Positions 46,222 to 58,164 of a stretch of 64,000 nucleotides of DNA are shown in pieces; position 1 is the first letter of the stretch, and each line of letters begins with the position of its first letter. A model generated the notes under the pieces. That model was not told the DNA's origin. It saw nothing but the letters and a program-made list of their open reading frames with translations, and did no database searches. Source of the DNA: Cannabis sativa. Lineage: Eukaryota; Streptophyta; Magnoliopsida; Rosales; Cannabaceae. The position numbers and the translations under genes were made by a program. The DNA lies in NCBI RefSeq assembly GCF_029168945.1, contig NC_083610.1:72283580-72347579 (forward strand). The letters are read 5' to 3'.

Positions 46222-49200
46222 ATGGCTAGGATGAAGAGAAGCAGAAGGTTACCTAATGAATATGATCCCCATGTTGCCCAGTTCATTAGAGAAAATTTGG
46301 CAGTGCCTAAGCCTAAGAACTTGGATAAGGCACGTGGTGGTAAAGTGATGGTAACTAAACTTCTCAAAGCCGCCGTTGAAAGTGATGATTCAAGAGATTG
46401 GGCCTTTGAGCTTAGGCCTATTGTATCTAGTAACCTTATCGAGCTTCAAGCTCAAATAATTTAGGATGATCACTGTCTTCCTAAAACTGTTATTTAGAAG
46501 CTTCGATATGGTGCTCCCAATGGTTTCCAAAATACTTATTATAGTGCCTGGTCGAGATTCCACATGAATGTGGGTGCTTACTTACCCTTGCATCCTTGGT
46601 TTATATTTATAGTTGACTTCTTCAGTGTATTCCATTACCAGATAAACTCCAATGGCTACAGGATTCTAGCCACCTTCTTTATATTTTACTGCCTTAGGAA
46701 CTGGTCTATCCCAACTCCTCATGAGATAAACTTTCTTTGCGACTTAAATAGGAGTCAAACCCATAAAGCTCAAGACTTTTACCACTTCCATTAATTTGGC
46801 CCATTCATAGAACACATAACCTAGAGTAATTGTGGCCTTTACTATCAAGAGTATTTTTATTCTCATGTTCTTCCGTCAAGACACATTACCTTCCAAAAAG
46901 TTGGCCCTTTCACAAGACATGATCCTCTTATCAACATGAAGAGGAGAGTTGATGTCATGTTGCTTTAAATTGATGCTATGTGAGAGAGATGGTTGAACCC
47001 TCTTTAGCACTAAAAATCTCTGGAAGGTTGTGTTGATCATGTCATGCGAGAGAGTGTATGTTGATGTTGGCTTCCGTGACAAACTTGGACCATGCCACTT
47101 GAGCAAAGTTATGAAGATGCTCAGAGTGCAACTATTATTCTATCTCAAATTGTGATGGAAGAAGTGACTTCTATTCGAAATGACACAGAATATTTAGGGA
47201 GAATATTTGTGTTCATAGACCAGGATGACGGAGGAGTTACCTTCGCTAAGATTGTTTCGAAGAAGGATGGGGAATCAACAGGTTGCTGACACTCCATGTT
47301 GTGTTCTTAACTTGTTAACTTGATTCTTTTTGTTGTGCTAACCTTCGGTCTTTACTTTTTGCAGACAATATATGCTTCTTGGTTGCTATGGCATCTTGTT
47401 CGAACTTGAAGAGGAAGATTCTAACGTCGAGGGAGATTGAGCTTCTGACAAGGGAAGTGGTTCAAGGCATTCTTGCTTCCTCTACTGCTTCGAAGAAGAA
47501 GATCAAAAAGAGGGCTAGACCTGCTAATGCCGCTTTTCCTGCTCAAGACTCTGGTAGGGAGAAGTCTAATACTGTTGGTGCTAATGAGAGATCTCCGATT
47601 AACCTCTCTCCGAATGACTCCGAACATGCTGCTCTGAACTCAGGTTCAGACTTAATGGAGTAGTTGCGTGAGCAAGGTTCCTGACTTCTTGCTAATGATG
47701 AGGCCCTAATTGGTACTAGGGTTGATAATATTCCATTGTAACGATTGGTTAGCACCAAACCTCCACACATAATTTCTCAAAGATGGTTCACCAACATCTT
47801 TGTAGTAAGTGCTTTGTCTTGTCTCCTTCTGGCTTTTACTTTTTTTTTGTTGTATTGTCACTTGACATTGTTTCTTTTATCTTTAGGCTTGTGTTGGTTA
47901 TGTTTACACAATGGATAATAAACACAAGAAGGTAGTGGAGCTGGTTGAGAAGCTTAGAGTTGCTGAAGACTAGGTTGTTGCTGCTGAAGGCTAGGTGATT
48001 GCCTTAAAGGAAAAAGTGTTGGGTTTTGTGCCCTAAATAAAATCCATTTCAATATAATCAGATTTACTTATTAATAAAGATCAACAATAACATTTTATGT
48101 TGCATGGTTCACATGATTTATTTCATGATTATATATATAATGTATGAATTCTATTTAAGTCCAAAACATATGAATTTGTTAATGATTATAGTGTTGTCAG
48201 CACAGTGGAATATAATCTTAATTATATGTTCGAAAGTTTATTCCCTGATTTGTCAGTTCACTGGATTTAGACTGACATGATAATCAGCGATAGGTATTCT
48301 TACACCTTGGATAAGTGTTATGTCCTTTCCAGGGCATTGACAAAGTTTACCAGTATCGGATGTATGGAGTATACATCGGAAGGGACCGATATTGAACTTT
48401 GATTAGATATATTAAAATTTACCGTAATATCTATTCAATTCAATATCACCTGTTGATCCTAGATCAAATGATCTTAATCCTGATATTGTTAGGTTCGATC
48501 TCAAGAGTATTATACATGTTCTTTGATTTGTTAGTTAAGCCTACTTTTGGGTCAGGGTGATACGTACATTTTGGGAACATGATAGTATAATTGAGTGGGA
48601 GCGCTAACATGAATATGGAGTCTAAAACTTGTATAGGAATTTAGAAGTGAAACGATGATATCCTTCGAGCTTGGCTAAATAGAGATAAATGGTTGAGATC
48701 TCATTTCACTTCGCTGAAATATCATTTATATGAAGCTAAGTGTTTTAAGGATAAAATACATTGAAAGTGTAACGGTAATTTAGTTCCTATTCAATGTAGA
48801 TCATCTATTAGAGGGTCATTGATCAAATTAGGATTATAACAATGGATAACTAATAGCATATCTATATCGTGGAACATGTAGAGCGTTCTATATGACTGAG
48901 AGTGCAATTTCAAGTTCTAAGTGTGGATTCAATAACGAATTAATAAGTTAGGGAATTCACTTGGTAAATTCGGTTCGACTTATTGGAAGCTCGGTTATAT
49001 AGGCCCATGGTCCCCATACTAGTTGAGACCATACTGCTTGTAAGGCTCAGTTAATTGATTTTAATTAATCAATTATAATTCTAAAGTTAGACTATGTCTA
49101 CTTTATGAATTTTCACTAAGCAAGGGCGAAATTGTAAAGAAAAGAGATTCTAGGTTTATTTATTAATTAAGAGACTTTATATGTCTAATTAATAAATATA

Positions 49201-50436
49201 TTAAATGACAATATTATTTAATAATTAATTTTTAGTTATTAAATAATTAGAATTGACATTTAAATGGTTAAATTGGAAAATTGGCATTTTTGAGAAAATG
49301 GGATTGAGAAATGACAAAATGGCAAAATTGCAAAGTGAGGCCCATTATCCACTAATATGGCCAGCCACTTTGTATGGGGTTTACCATTTATATTTTTCAT
49401 TATTTTAATGCCATACAATTCTAACCTAAACCTAGATGGCATTCTATAAATAGAAAGTGTTGGCTTCAGGAAACTATGACTTACATATTATTTTCTCTCA
49501 GAGAAAAACCTGGACCAAGCCGCCACCCTCTCTTCTCTTTTCTTCTCTTCAATTTCGAAATACCCTAGTGATAGAGTAGTGCCCACACACATCAAGTGGT
49601 ATCTCAATCATAGTGTGGAAGATTGTGAAGAATCCAACCAACAAGAAGGAGAGAAAGAGATCCAGGTTCAGATCTTGGTGATGCTCTGCTACAGAAAGAA
49701 ATCAAGGGCTAGAGATCTGAACGGAAGGAGTCATTATATTCCGCTGCACCCAGTGTAAGGTTTCCTAAACTTTATATGTGTTTATTTCATTGTTTTAGAA
49801 TTCATATTAGGATGTTAATGAAACATACATGGTAGTAAATCTAGATCCTGGTAAAATATTTGCAACAAAAAGTTGCTTCTCTCAAGAGTGAGATGACTAA
49901 GCTTTGAGAAGTGGCTAATGGTGCCAAAAACTTAAGAAAGTACTTTGAATAAAATTTTGGTGGCTACTTGGAAGAAAGCTTCTGATCTTGAAGATTCTTC
50001 TCGTGATCCTTTGAATAAGCAGGTTGTTGTGGCTGATGACCTGAGGGACCAGGTCAAGGTCTTGGAGAAGAAAGTGACTGCTTTCAAAGATCAGGCTCTG
50101 CATGATGTCACCTACTACAATGACTTATGTTTTAATGCCATTTATACAACATGGGTCACCAATGGTAGATCCCAGTCGTTCAACTAGAGTGAATTTCATG
50201 ACACATCTGTGCCAGACTTCACCTGGCAGTGTGAAAAGCATTTTGATGCAGAATCTTTGGAAGAAACTGACTTTACTTTAAATGGTGGTCAGCCGGTTAC
50301 TGGAGAAACTTCAAGAGTTGAAGGTTATAACCCTGAGCATCCTAACTTCCCTCCTTCTATTGGTGAGGCGCCTCTTGGGGAGAGTGAAGGCATGGAGGAC
50401 ACTCATGTTGTAATAGGCCTCCAGGACCTTCTTTGA
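46222..50436 (+). pseudogene. Tat accessory gene (Transposase_28-like), spliced pseudogene with solo LTR inside
   Basis: The start at 46222 reads MARMKRSRRLPNEYD. A Transposase_28-like segment follows at 46564-46790 (YLPLHPWFIFIVDFFSVF, NSNGYRILATFFIFYCLRNW), matching the family of the intact gene at 10650-12757. Introns keep the frame: donor after 47281 (GTTGCT) to acceptor before 47365 (TTTTTGCAG), and donor after 47804 (GTAAGT) to acceptor before 47887 (TTATCTTTAG). Exon 3 is a coiled coil (KHKKVVELVEKLRVAE), split by the LTR at 48017-49867, and continues VASLKSEMTKL to about 50436. There are many in-frame stops, mostly TAG or TGA where CAG or CGA would fit, plus a frameshift near 49945. 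No function remains. Confidence 0.75.
48017..49867 (+). repeat. Solo LTR of the TGTTGGGTTTT copia family
   Basis: 1,851 bp running from TGTTGGGTTTTGTGCCCTAA to ATTTGCAACA, flanked by the perfect duplication AAAAG (48012-48016 and 49868-49872). It has a TATA (49445-49452, TATAAATA). It is related to, but diverged from, the LTRs at 53329-55210 and 61646-63527, and in the opposite orientation. No internal sequence adjoins it, so it is a solo LTR left by LTR-LTR recombination. Confidence 0.92.
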
Positions 50437-50460
50437 GTCCATTTTTTGCTTTAGTGGTTT

Positions 50461-51085
50461 TGTTATCCCATTTTTTGCACTATGACGTGGCAGTACATGC
50501 TGGTGACACGTGGACCTAATTCTTTACATCTGGCTGAAGAGATGTCTCGAACAGAGCTCAACATACACCTGCACGGATAATATTTTCCAAGCCGAGCAGT
50601 AGACAATCCGAGCAGCGCATCAGCACTTAGCAATTCTAAGGCTTGCATCGTGAAGCATAAAAGCAATCCCTATAAGTCTGGGATCATATCACAGAGATAT
50701 GGAAAGATTTCCAAATCCCAAAATTTGTGTATTCTAAATATGTAATATATGTTCTTACCAACTATAGACATTGTAAGCAAAAAGGAAACCTTCCCTCAAG
50801 CATTTAGCCCTATAAATAGTGATCCATTCTCACTGGTAAGGGGGTCGAAAGAATTACTTTAGAGAAATCTAAGATAGCATACTTAGAGATTTCATTGTGA
50901 GAGCTTCAAGAGAGGAAACACTGTATTCTTTGTTCTTGACTTAATACAAATCAAGGGGAGTAGGCTATTACCGAACTAACGGGGACGAACCTCTTTAAAA
51001 TCTTGTGTATAGTTCATACTTCATTTTAATTATATTTTCTATCGCTTACTATTTGACACACTGTTGTTGGCTAGAAGCGAGGTCA
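50461..51085 (+). repeat. Probable 5' LTR of the old Tat element
   Basis: A 625-bp segment from TGTTATCCC to GAGGTCA, with TATA (TATAAATA) at 50811-50818. It is followed by ATATTTTGGTGCTTTCATGG, a primer-site-like sequence common in Tat elements, and by gag at 51102. The left boundary is uncertain because no partner LTR is in the window. Confidence 0.5.
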
Positions 51086-51101
51086 ATATTTTGGTGCTTT
51101 C

Positions 51102-53328
51102 ATGGAGAGTAATAATCCAAGTTTGCTCTTCGCTTTAAGTTGGATTAGAAACATTATGGTGGTACAAACTCGCAAAGGTGTGGTCGATCAGGTGGATCCA
51201 TTCGCGGCAGATCCTGCACTGCAGACCCCAGGGAATGCAAGGGTCCCACCAGCCACCCATCTTGAACAACCAAACACGCAACCACCTACCGCGGGTCAAG
51301 GTGTGACATCTCCTTTGGCTAGAATCACACTTGGTGTGCAAGAGACTGGAAACACCAGTTCAACAGCTGAACTATGTACGCCCAGCACTGGGATCCCTTC
51401 AGCAACAAATGTTCAAACAACCATTGGAGATGACACTGAGATCCAGAACCTCCGTAATGCTCTTGGGCTCATGCAAGGTCATACTAATACCTAGCATCAT
51501 GATCAAGAAGAGCTCCGTGCTGCAATAAACCTTGCGTTTGAAGAGCAAAGGTGCCAGTTCACTGAATGGAGGGATGCAGCCATCGACAACTGAACAAGAC
51601 AGGCCACCGTACTGATACGAAGAGCCTACTTCCAGCGTCTCGCTGGGCAGCTCGGAAGAGATTCTAACTGGGCATACTGCCCAAACTCTAAACGGTCAGC
51701 TGTCCAATCCCCGGTCACAGGTTCCACCTGTGGGCCAAGTGGTAGGCGGCCAGACCTTATCTGGAAATTCATCAGGTGGGGTTATACCCAATAGCTCCAC
51801 CTTGACTAGCGATTCTAGCCAAGTGCTTGGCCAAACCAAGCAGTCATTGAGACAACCTGGTGTTTCAGTATTTAACAGACTGGGAACAGCTCATGATCTC
51901 AGGGCTGATCTGAATAGAAGGAGAGGTTTAGACGAAAAATATGTTCAACCAGCCACTCAGCCCGGAGTCCGCATTCATGATCCAGCTCAAAGAGATCCTG
52001 ACGTGGCACTGATCGGCCAAGAGGTCAAACAGGTGCATCCATCCGTGCAAGCGCAGTTGGATGAACTAAAAAATATGTTCTAAGGCCTGGTCGGTCAAAA
52101 GCTCAATGATCTCGAGTTGGACCGAGCATGCCGATCCCCGTTTACTCCTAAAATCAATATTCTAGAACTACCCCTCAAGTTCAAGATGCCGACCTGGAAG
52201 ATGTGTACAGGGAAAGAGGATCCCTTATCACATCTCAAGTATTTTGAAATGCAAATGGATTTACAAGGGGTACGAGGAGATGTGCGTTGTAGAGTTTTTC
52301 CTGCCACACTTTTAGAAGCCGCACAACAATGGTATTTCAAGTTGACACCAGGAAGATTCAACTCTTAGAAAGCTTTCTCCTCGAAGTTTCATGCACAATT
52401 CTCTTCTTCTCACCAACTCCCATTGCACTTAGAAGACCTGGTCGAAGTGAAGCAAAGACTAGGAGAGCCTCTCTGAGCTTACACAAGCAGATTCATAACG
52501 GAGGCCACAAAAGTAGCATGCATAACTGAAGAAGGGATGTTAGCCTCCATACTGGGGGGAGGGGGGCATCGAGATTCTTGGAGAGCTATGGAAAGACATC
52601 AAGAAGAGTGGTCCAGTAGACTCTATGTGTGATTTCCTTGGCTGAGCAGATGGTTTCATGAAGCTTGAAGAAGCCATTCAACAGGCAGATGTCGAGCCTA
52701 GACCGGGCCAACCATAAGCTCCTTCAGCTGGAACGTCTGTCCAAAACCCCCAATACCTTAGTAGTTCAAATCCGGGCGGTAAAAGATCTAATAACAACGG
52801 CAGACAAGGTAATGGAAAAAAGTGAAAGTTTGCAGGCAAAGCCGAACAGACCCCTAGAGAGAATACTTCCAAGTTCACTGCTTTCTCTGTCCTGACTGAC
52901 GACCATCTACATGGCCACTCAGTTAGTAGTTTCGTACAAGAAACCTACTTCCATGAAAAAGGACATAAGTAAGCGGGACATGTCCAAATTTTGCCACTTT
53001 CATGGAGATTATGGCCATGACACTAATGAATGCAACAATTTGAAGCGGGAAATTGAATTCCTAATAAGAAAAAACAACCCACATGTACAAAAATATGTCA
53101 AGGCCAACCCAAATCAAAGTGTTGCCCAGACAGACAATAACCAAGACCTGTTACTGCCTTTACCAGTGGACGGACATTTATAAGTCATCATCGGGGCCCA
53201 CATATAGCTAGAGATTCAGGCACAGCTCAGGAAAGGTATGCTCGAACCTTACAACGCGAGCAAAAATAAGTGGTCCTGGCCGTGGAGGAAAGGAAGCGAA
53301 AAATGCCACAGGTAGGGGAGCCCACTAT
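51102..53328 (+). pseudogene. Old Tat gag, fragmented
   Basis: ATG 51102 (MESNNPS) follows the primer-site-like sequence. Pieces in different frames give a low-complexity N-terminus, then the gag domain at 52117-52368 (PLSHLKYFEMQMDLQGVRGD, FPATLLEAAQQWYFKLTPG, stop TAG 52366-52368). A CHHC zinc knuckle CHFHGDYGHDTNEC lies near 52994-53035, the same form as in the young Tat element. Text near 53195-53250 (GPHIARDSG, QERYART) corresponds to the linker before protease. The copia-derived element splits it from its protease at 53329. Confidence 0.83.
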
Positions 53329-55210
53329 TGTTGGAAATTTATTTTACCAGGATCTTAGATCTACTCACAAGTATGTTTATTAACACCCTAAATATGAACT
53401 TTCTAAAACGATAAAATAAACACATATAAAGTTTAAGAAACCTTACATTGGGTGCAGCGGAATATAATGACTCCTTCCGTTCAGATATCTAGCCCTTGAT
53501 TCTTTTCTGTAGCAGAGCATTATCAATATCTGAACCTGGATCTCTTTCTCTGAATCTTTGATGCTGAATCTCCTTTGCTGATGATCTTTCTTCACGATCT
53601 TCCTCACTATGATTGAGGTATCACTTGATGTGTGTGGGCACTACTCTAATCACTAAGAGAGGTTCGAAATATTGAGGAAGAAAAGAGAGAGAGAGTGGCG
53701 GCTAGAGAAGAGAGTGGAGGCTCAGGTTTTTCTGATTCAGAAAGTGTAATTTTCCTGAAGCCTTCACTATCTATTTATAGCATTCCTCTAGGGCTTGATT
53801 TGAATTATATGGCATTAAAATAATGAAAAAATCATTTAAAAAAAGATAACACAAGTGGCCGGCCCTATGCTAGGTGGACTGGGCCTTGATTTTTGCAATT
53901 TTGCAATTTTACCACTTTTGTATCTGATTTTCTCAAAAATGCCAATTTCCTAATTCAATCATTTAAATGCCAATTCTAACTATTTAATAACTATAAATAA
54001 TTATTAAATAATATTGTCATTTATCATATTTATTAATTGAACCATACAAAGTATCATAATTAACAAATATGCCCCTATAAACTCTTTCTTTACAATTTCG
54101 CCCTTACTTAGTGAAAATTTCACAAATAGACATAGTCTAACTTGTGAATTATAATTGATTAATCAAAACCAATTACATGAGTCTTACAAGCAATATTATC
54201 TCAACTAGTGGGGGGACCATGGGTCTATATAACCGAGCTTCCAATAAGTAGATCAAGAATTTAACACTAAAATTCACTAACTTATTAATTCTTCGTTGAA
54301 TCCACGCATAGAACTTAGAATTGCACTCTCAGTATATAGAATGCTCTATATGTTCCACCATATAGACACATCATTAGTTATCCATTGTTATAATCCTAAT
54401 GTGATCAATGATCCTCTATATGAATGATCTACACTGTAAAGGGATTAAATTACCGTTACACCCTACAATGTATTTATTCCTTAAAACACTTGACCCCGTA
54501 TAAATGATATTTCAGCTAATGTGAAATGAGTACTCCACCATTTATGTTCGTTTGGTCAAGCTCGAAGGAGATCATCCTTTGCTTACTATTCGCCAGATAG
54601 AAGCTATAGATTCCATGTTTATGATAGCGCTCCCACTCAATTGCACTACCGTGTTCCCAAAATGTACGTATCACCCTGACCTAAAAGTAGGCTTAACTAA
54701 CAAATCAAAGAACACGAATAGCCTCTCGAGATTGAGCCTAAACATATCAGGATTAAGATCATTTGATCTAGGATCAACTAGGCGATATCGACTTGAATAG
54801 ATATTACGGTAAGTTTAATAAATCTAAGTCAAAGTTCAATATCGGTCCCTTCCGATGCATACTCCATGCATCCAACCTGAGCTTTACTTTAACCAATGTT
54901 GGAAAGAACATAGTATTTCTCCAAATACAAGTAAACTCTTGTTGTAGATTATCATATCGGTAAAACCACAGTGTCCGATAAATCTAGGAAACTTTATTCA
55001 CATAGTCATGTTTACTTTCCAAGGTGTTGACGGCACAATAAACGAGGATCAAGTATGTGAAAAGGGTTTCGTATGAATTTATACATTATGTACATATAAT
55101 CATGAAATAAATCATGTGAACCATGCAACATTAAATGTTATTTACGATCTATATTAATAAACAAATCGATTATATTGAAATGAGTTTTATTTAGGGCATA
55201 AAACCCAACA
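53329..55210 (-). repeat. 3' LTR of the copia-derived element
   Basis: Reads TGTTGGGTTTTATGCCCTAA to AAATTTCCAACA on the minus strand. It differs from the other LTR mainly in its last 320 bp (54890-55170), at about eight CAG/CTG sites. A minus-strand TATA (TATAAATA) is at 53772-53779. Confidence 0.95.
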
Positions 55211-55223
55211 AACTCCCACTTGC
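55211..55223 (-). other. Polypurine tract of the copia-derived element
   Basis: Minus strand GCAAGTGGGAGTT directly before TGTTGGG of the 3' LTR. Confidence 0.75.
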
Positions 55224-55699
55224 ACTAATATAAAACAAAAAGTGCGTTTCAAATAATCTCAACACCTTGATATGCAAATCAAGTGTAGTAGTAGTAAACT
55301 CCTCGTAATAGGATCTGAAAGGTTGAATTAACCACAACCTTTTCTCCACTATTACTCTTCCTTTAATCACAAAATCATTGATAATGTGAAATTCCTCTCT
55401 ATATGTCTACTCTCTTGGGATACTGGATTCTATATCTTTGGCAACTACTTTTGGTTAATCAGGAAATTAACACTAGTAGTTTAAGGCAATTTGGAATGGT
55501 GCCAAAGATGTATAGAACTTTCCTTAGACCGAATAAGTAACTTTCCTGCAAGCCTTTAACATTCAGTCTCTCTCTGGTAGACTTAGAGAATTCAGATAGG
55601 TTTTTACACTTCTCCAAAATCACTATTCCACCCCCAGAGTAATCACCCTCTTATCAGAAATATTTACTAGCACATAGGCAAATTTCGAAATCTGATATG

Positions 55700-57115
55700 G
55701 TGTAGTCTAAGAGTTTTAAACACACCCTTATAGACTAACATATAGTTCCTCTTCTTAATCTTAAAATTTACTTGATTGTCTTCCAATGTTCTTCTCCTGG
55801 ATTAATCTGATACCTACTCATTACTCCCACTCAACAGCAGTGTACGGTCTAAGGCATACAAAAGCATATCTAAGACCTCTCACTGTTGATGTAAGAAATT
55901 CTTTCATGGCTTTATCTTTTCTGGAATAGTTAAGACTTTTCCAGAAAAGATAAATAAAATCTATACCTAAGAAGTTGTGAAGCTTCTATAGATTGCCATT
56001 AGAAAGAAAATGCTTCAGCATCTTACTAAAGTAAGTTGCTTGCATTAGAGTAAGTAATTACCAGGTATACCACAAGCCATAGGTTTAGATAAACTCAAAC
56101 CTATAATACTAGGAACAGGAAGTTTTGTTAAGTCCATAGAATAGACTTATTAACGAAAATTTCCTTTTATGTCCTTGTAATAGAAAACTTTAGGTTACTC
56201 CATGTGAATGGATTAAACCATAGTTCTATTGGCTTTCTTCTTAGTTTCTTATCTTGACAATCCATTACTTGTTTAAACTCACAATGGATTTTAATCACTA
56301 GTGTCTCCCAAGTCATAAGAAGGTGAGTTCCTAGAAACTCTCCCACTACGACAAGGTACCGCGAATTATGTCGAAGAAAACTAAATGGTATTAACCTCTT
56401 TGGTTGTGACAAGACAACAGAGGCAATGGGATCATCATATGTCATATAAGATGATAGAACACTTTTGGAATCAAGAATTAAATATCTCCTTTATTTGCTA
56501 CTTGTTTTCCAGACTTAGTCATTTTCTTAGAAAAGTAGTATTTGTTTGAACAAACACTTTCTTATCTATTGACAATGGGATGGTCCACCCCTAATCACTT
56601 AGAATAGCTAAGAAACCATGGTTAACAGTTCTAGCTTTTCTTAAGATTTTGATTAGGTCATCCATGAATCTAGTAATGATTTACATTAAGTATACAACCA
56701 TTACATCATTCTGAAATTGTATTACCATAGAAGGATTTAGGCAACGACTACTAACTAATCATCAATATGCAACTCGAAATTTCTGGGGAGGTAAGTTTGG
56801 ATATAATTCAAAAATCAATTTAATGATCTTTGAACTGCATATCTACTAACTATTTCTCCACCCCTATCAGTTCGCAAGATCTTTAACCACTTACCTTAAT
56901 GGTGTTTAACCATTGCTAGAAATTAATGAAATTTTTCAAACATTTCAAATTTCTTTGCATAAGGTATAATCTAGAGTTATCGTTTTAAGAATACAACGAA
57001 AAACTCATATCCACCCCTGAATGTACATCCATCTGCGAATGAGATGAACTACTTTCAGTGGATATAGGCATATTAACTCTTTGCAGAGATTGATCATGTC
57101 AAAGTCACTATGAAC
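55700..57115 (-). pseudogene. Relic of copia integrase, RT and RNase H
   Basis: Short minus-strand echoes occur in correct copia order: a GAG-pre-integrase-like segment near 57115-57030 (LWHLYLVHSDFDMINLCKEL), an integrase fragment LRTDRGGE at about 56880-56852, an RT entry-like segment QVMDCQDKKLRRKPIELW near 56270, and an RNase H-like segment near 55880-55720 (VGVMSRYQINPGEEHW). Stops and frameshifts interrupt throughout, and the spacing is shorter than in an intact pol. It is non-functional. Confidence 0.72.
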
Positions 57116-58025
57116 AAGATACAAATGCCATAGATTAAAAAAAAATGGTAGTGTCTATTGATGACATAGGTTTAGTTACATCAAAGAGTTCTTAGAATAC
57201 TGAAAGTGGATCCTGGTCACAGAATACCTAACTCATATTCCATACAGTTTTAATCCATTAATAAAAGATGGATATTAAACACTTGAGAAAGTGTAACTGT
57301 ATTGTATCTGGAATTAGAAATATAAGAAAATTTCTATTTGGATTCTAAAATTAAAGTCAAAGACTTAAATTCAACCAAATATAATGAGTAATTCTTTCTT
57401 GGACCACCACTACTAATACAAACTCTAAGTCAGATTTGCCCATACAAGTAGGAGATTTCTAAGATTGAGGATTTATATCAATTGGGAATAGAATTTCGGG
57501 ATTATAATCATATGCGTCATATAAAATGACATGAAATGATTTATAGACCATTCATCCAATGATATGTTTTTAAAGCTAATTCGAAATGAATAAGCTAAGA
57601 GGAATTAGGATAATTTCGTTTAAAATAAGAATCCAACGATGCTTCGATTAGCGAAAGTCAAAGTAATCTTATTTATATAATCTTCTTGTTTCATATCGTA
57701 AAAATACTAGTCTAAGGTGTCATCAATTGATGAGCAATTTAGATGTCGCATGTACAATATTTATCTTTCGAAATCTAACACTATTATGTATGTCTAATGG
57801 TGAAAATCCACTAGGGATTTATCTCATTAGATAAACAAGCCAAGTTAGACCAACAATGAAGATTCGAAATTAAACTATAACTTAATAACAGAAAATAACA
57901 TGGTTCAATATAAATTCATACACAATTCAGAAATTATAAGCATATAGCAAGTAGGAATGACAAGTGAAAATACTAAAACTTACAATCCTAAATAATTTCC
58001 AAGGTTTTCAACAAACTGATATCAG

Positions 58026-58164
58026 TGTCCCGTTTAGGCGAGAGTCAAAGCTACCATTCATTGAATAGAGTTGTCAGCTCGTCTAAAATGTTAAACATTC
58101 TAGCAACCTTTTATTCGATCAAGATTGGAATTCAGCGTTGTCCCGTTTAGGCGAGAGTCAAGGC
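58026..58164. repeat. Dispersed direct repeat of about 24 bp (two copies)
   Basis: GTCCCGTTTAGGCGAGAGTC followed by AAAG or AAGG occurs at about 58027 and 58139, 112 bp apart, in the internal region of the copia-derived element. Its role is unknown. Confidence 0.75.

Noticed and set aside
54552..54800. 82-codon frame, also at 62868-63116
   Set aside because: It lies within both copies of a non-coding LTR and has no domain.
55230..57900. A possible unknown gene family in the interior of the copia-derived element
   Set aside because: No frame exceeds about 90 codons, and the recognisable words are minus-strand copia pol relics in normal order.
58026..58164. Repeat pair considered as a CRISPR-like array
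   Set aside because: Only two copies, no regular spacers or cas genes, in a plant retroelement.
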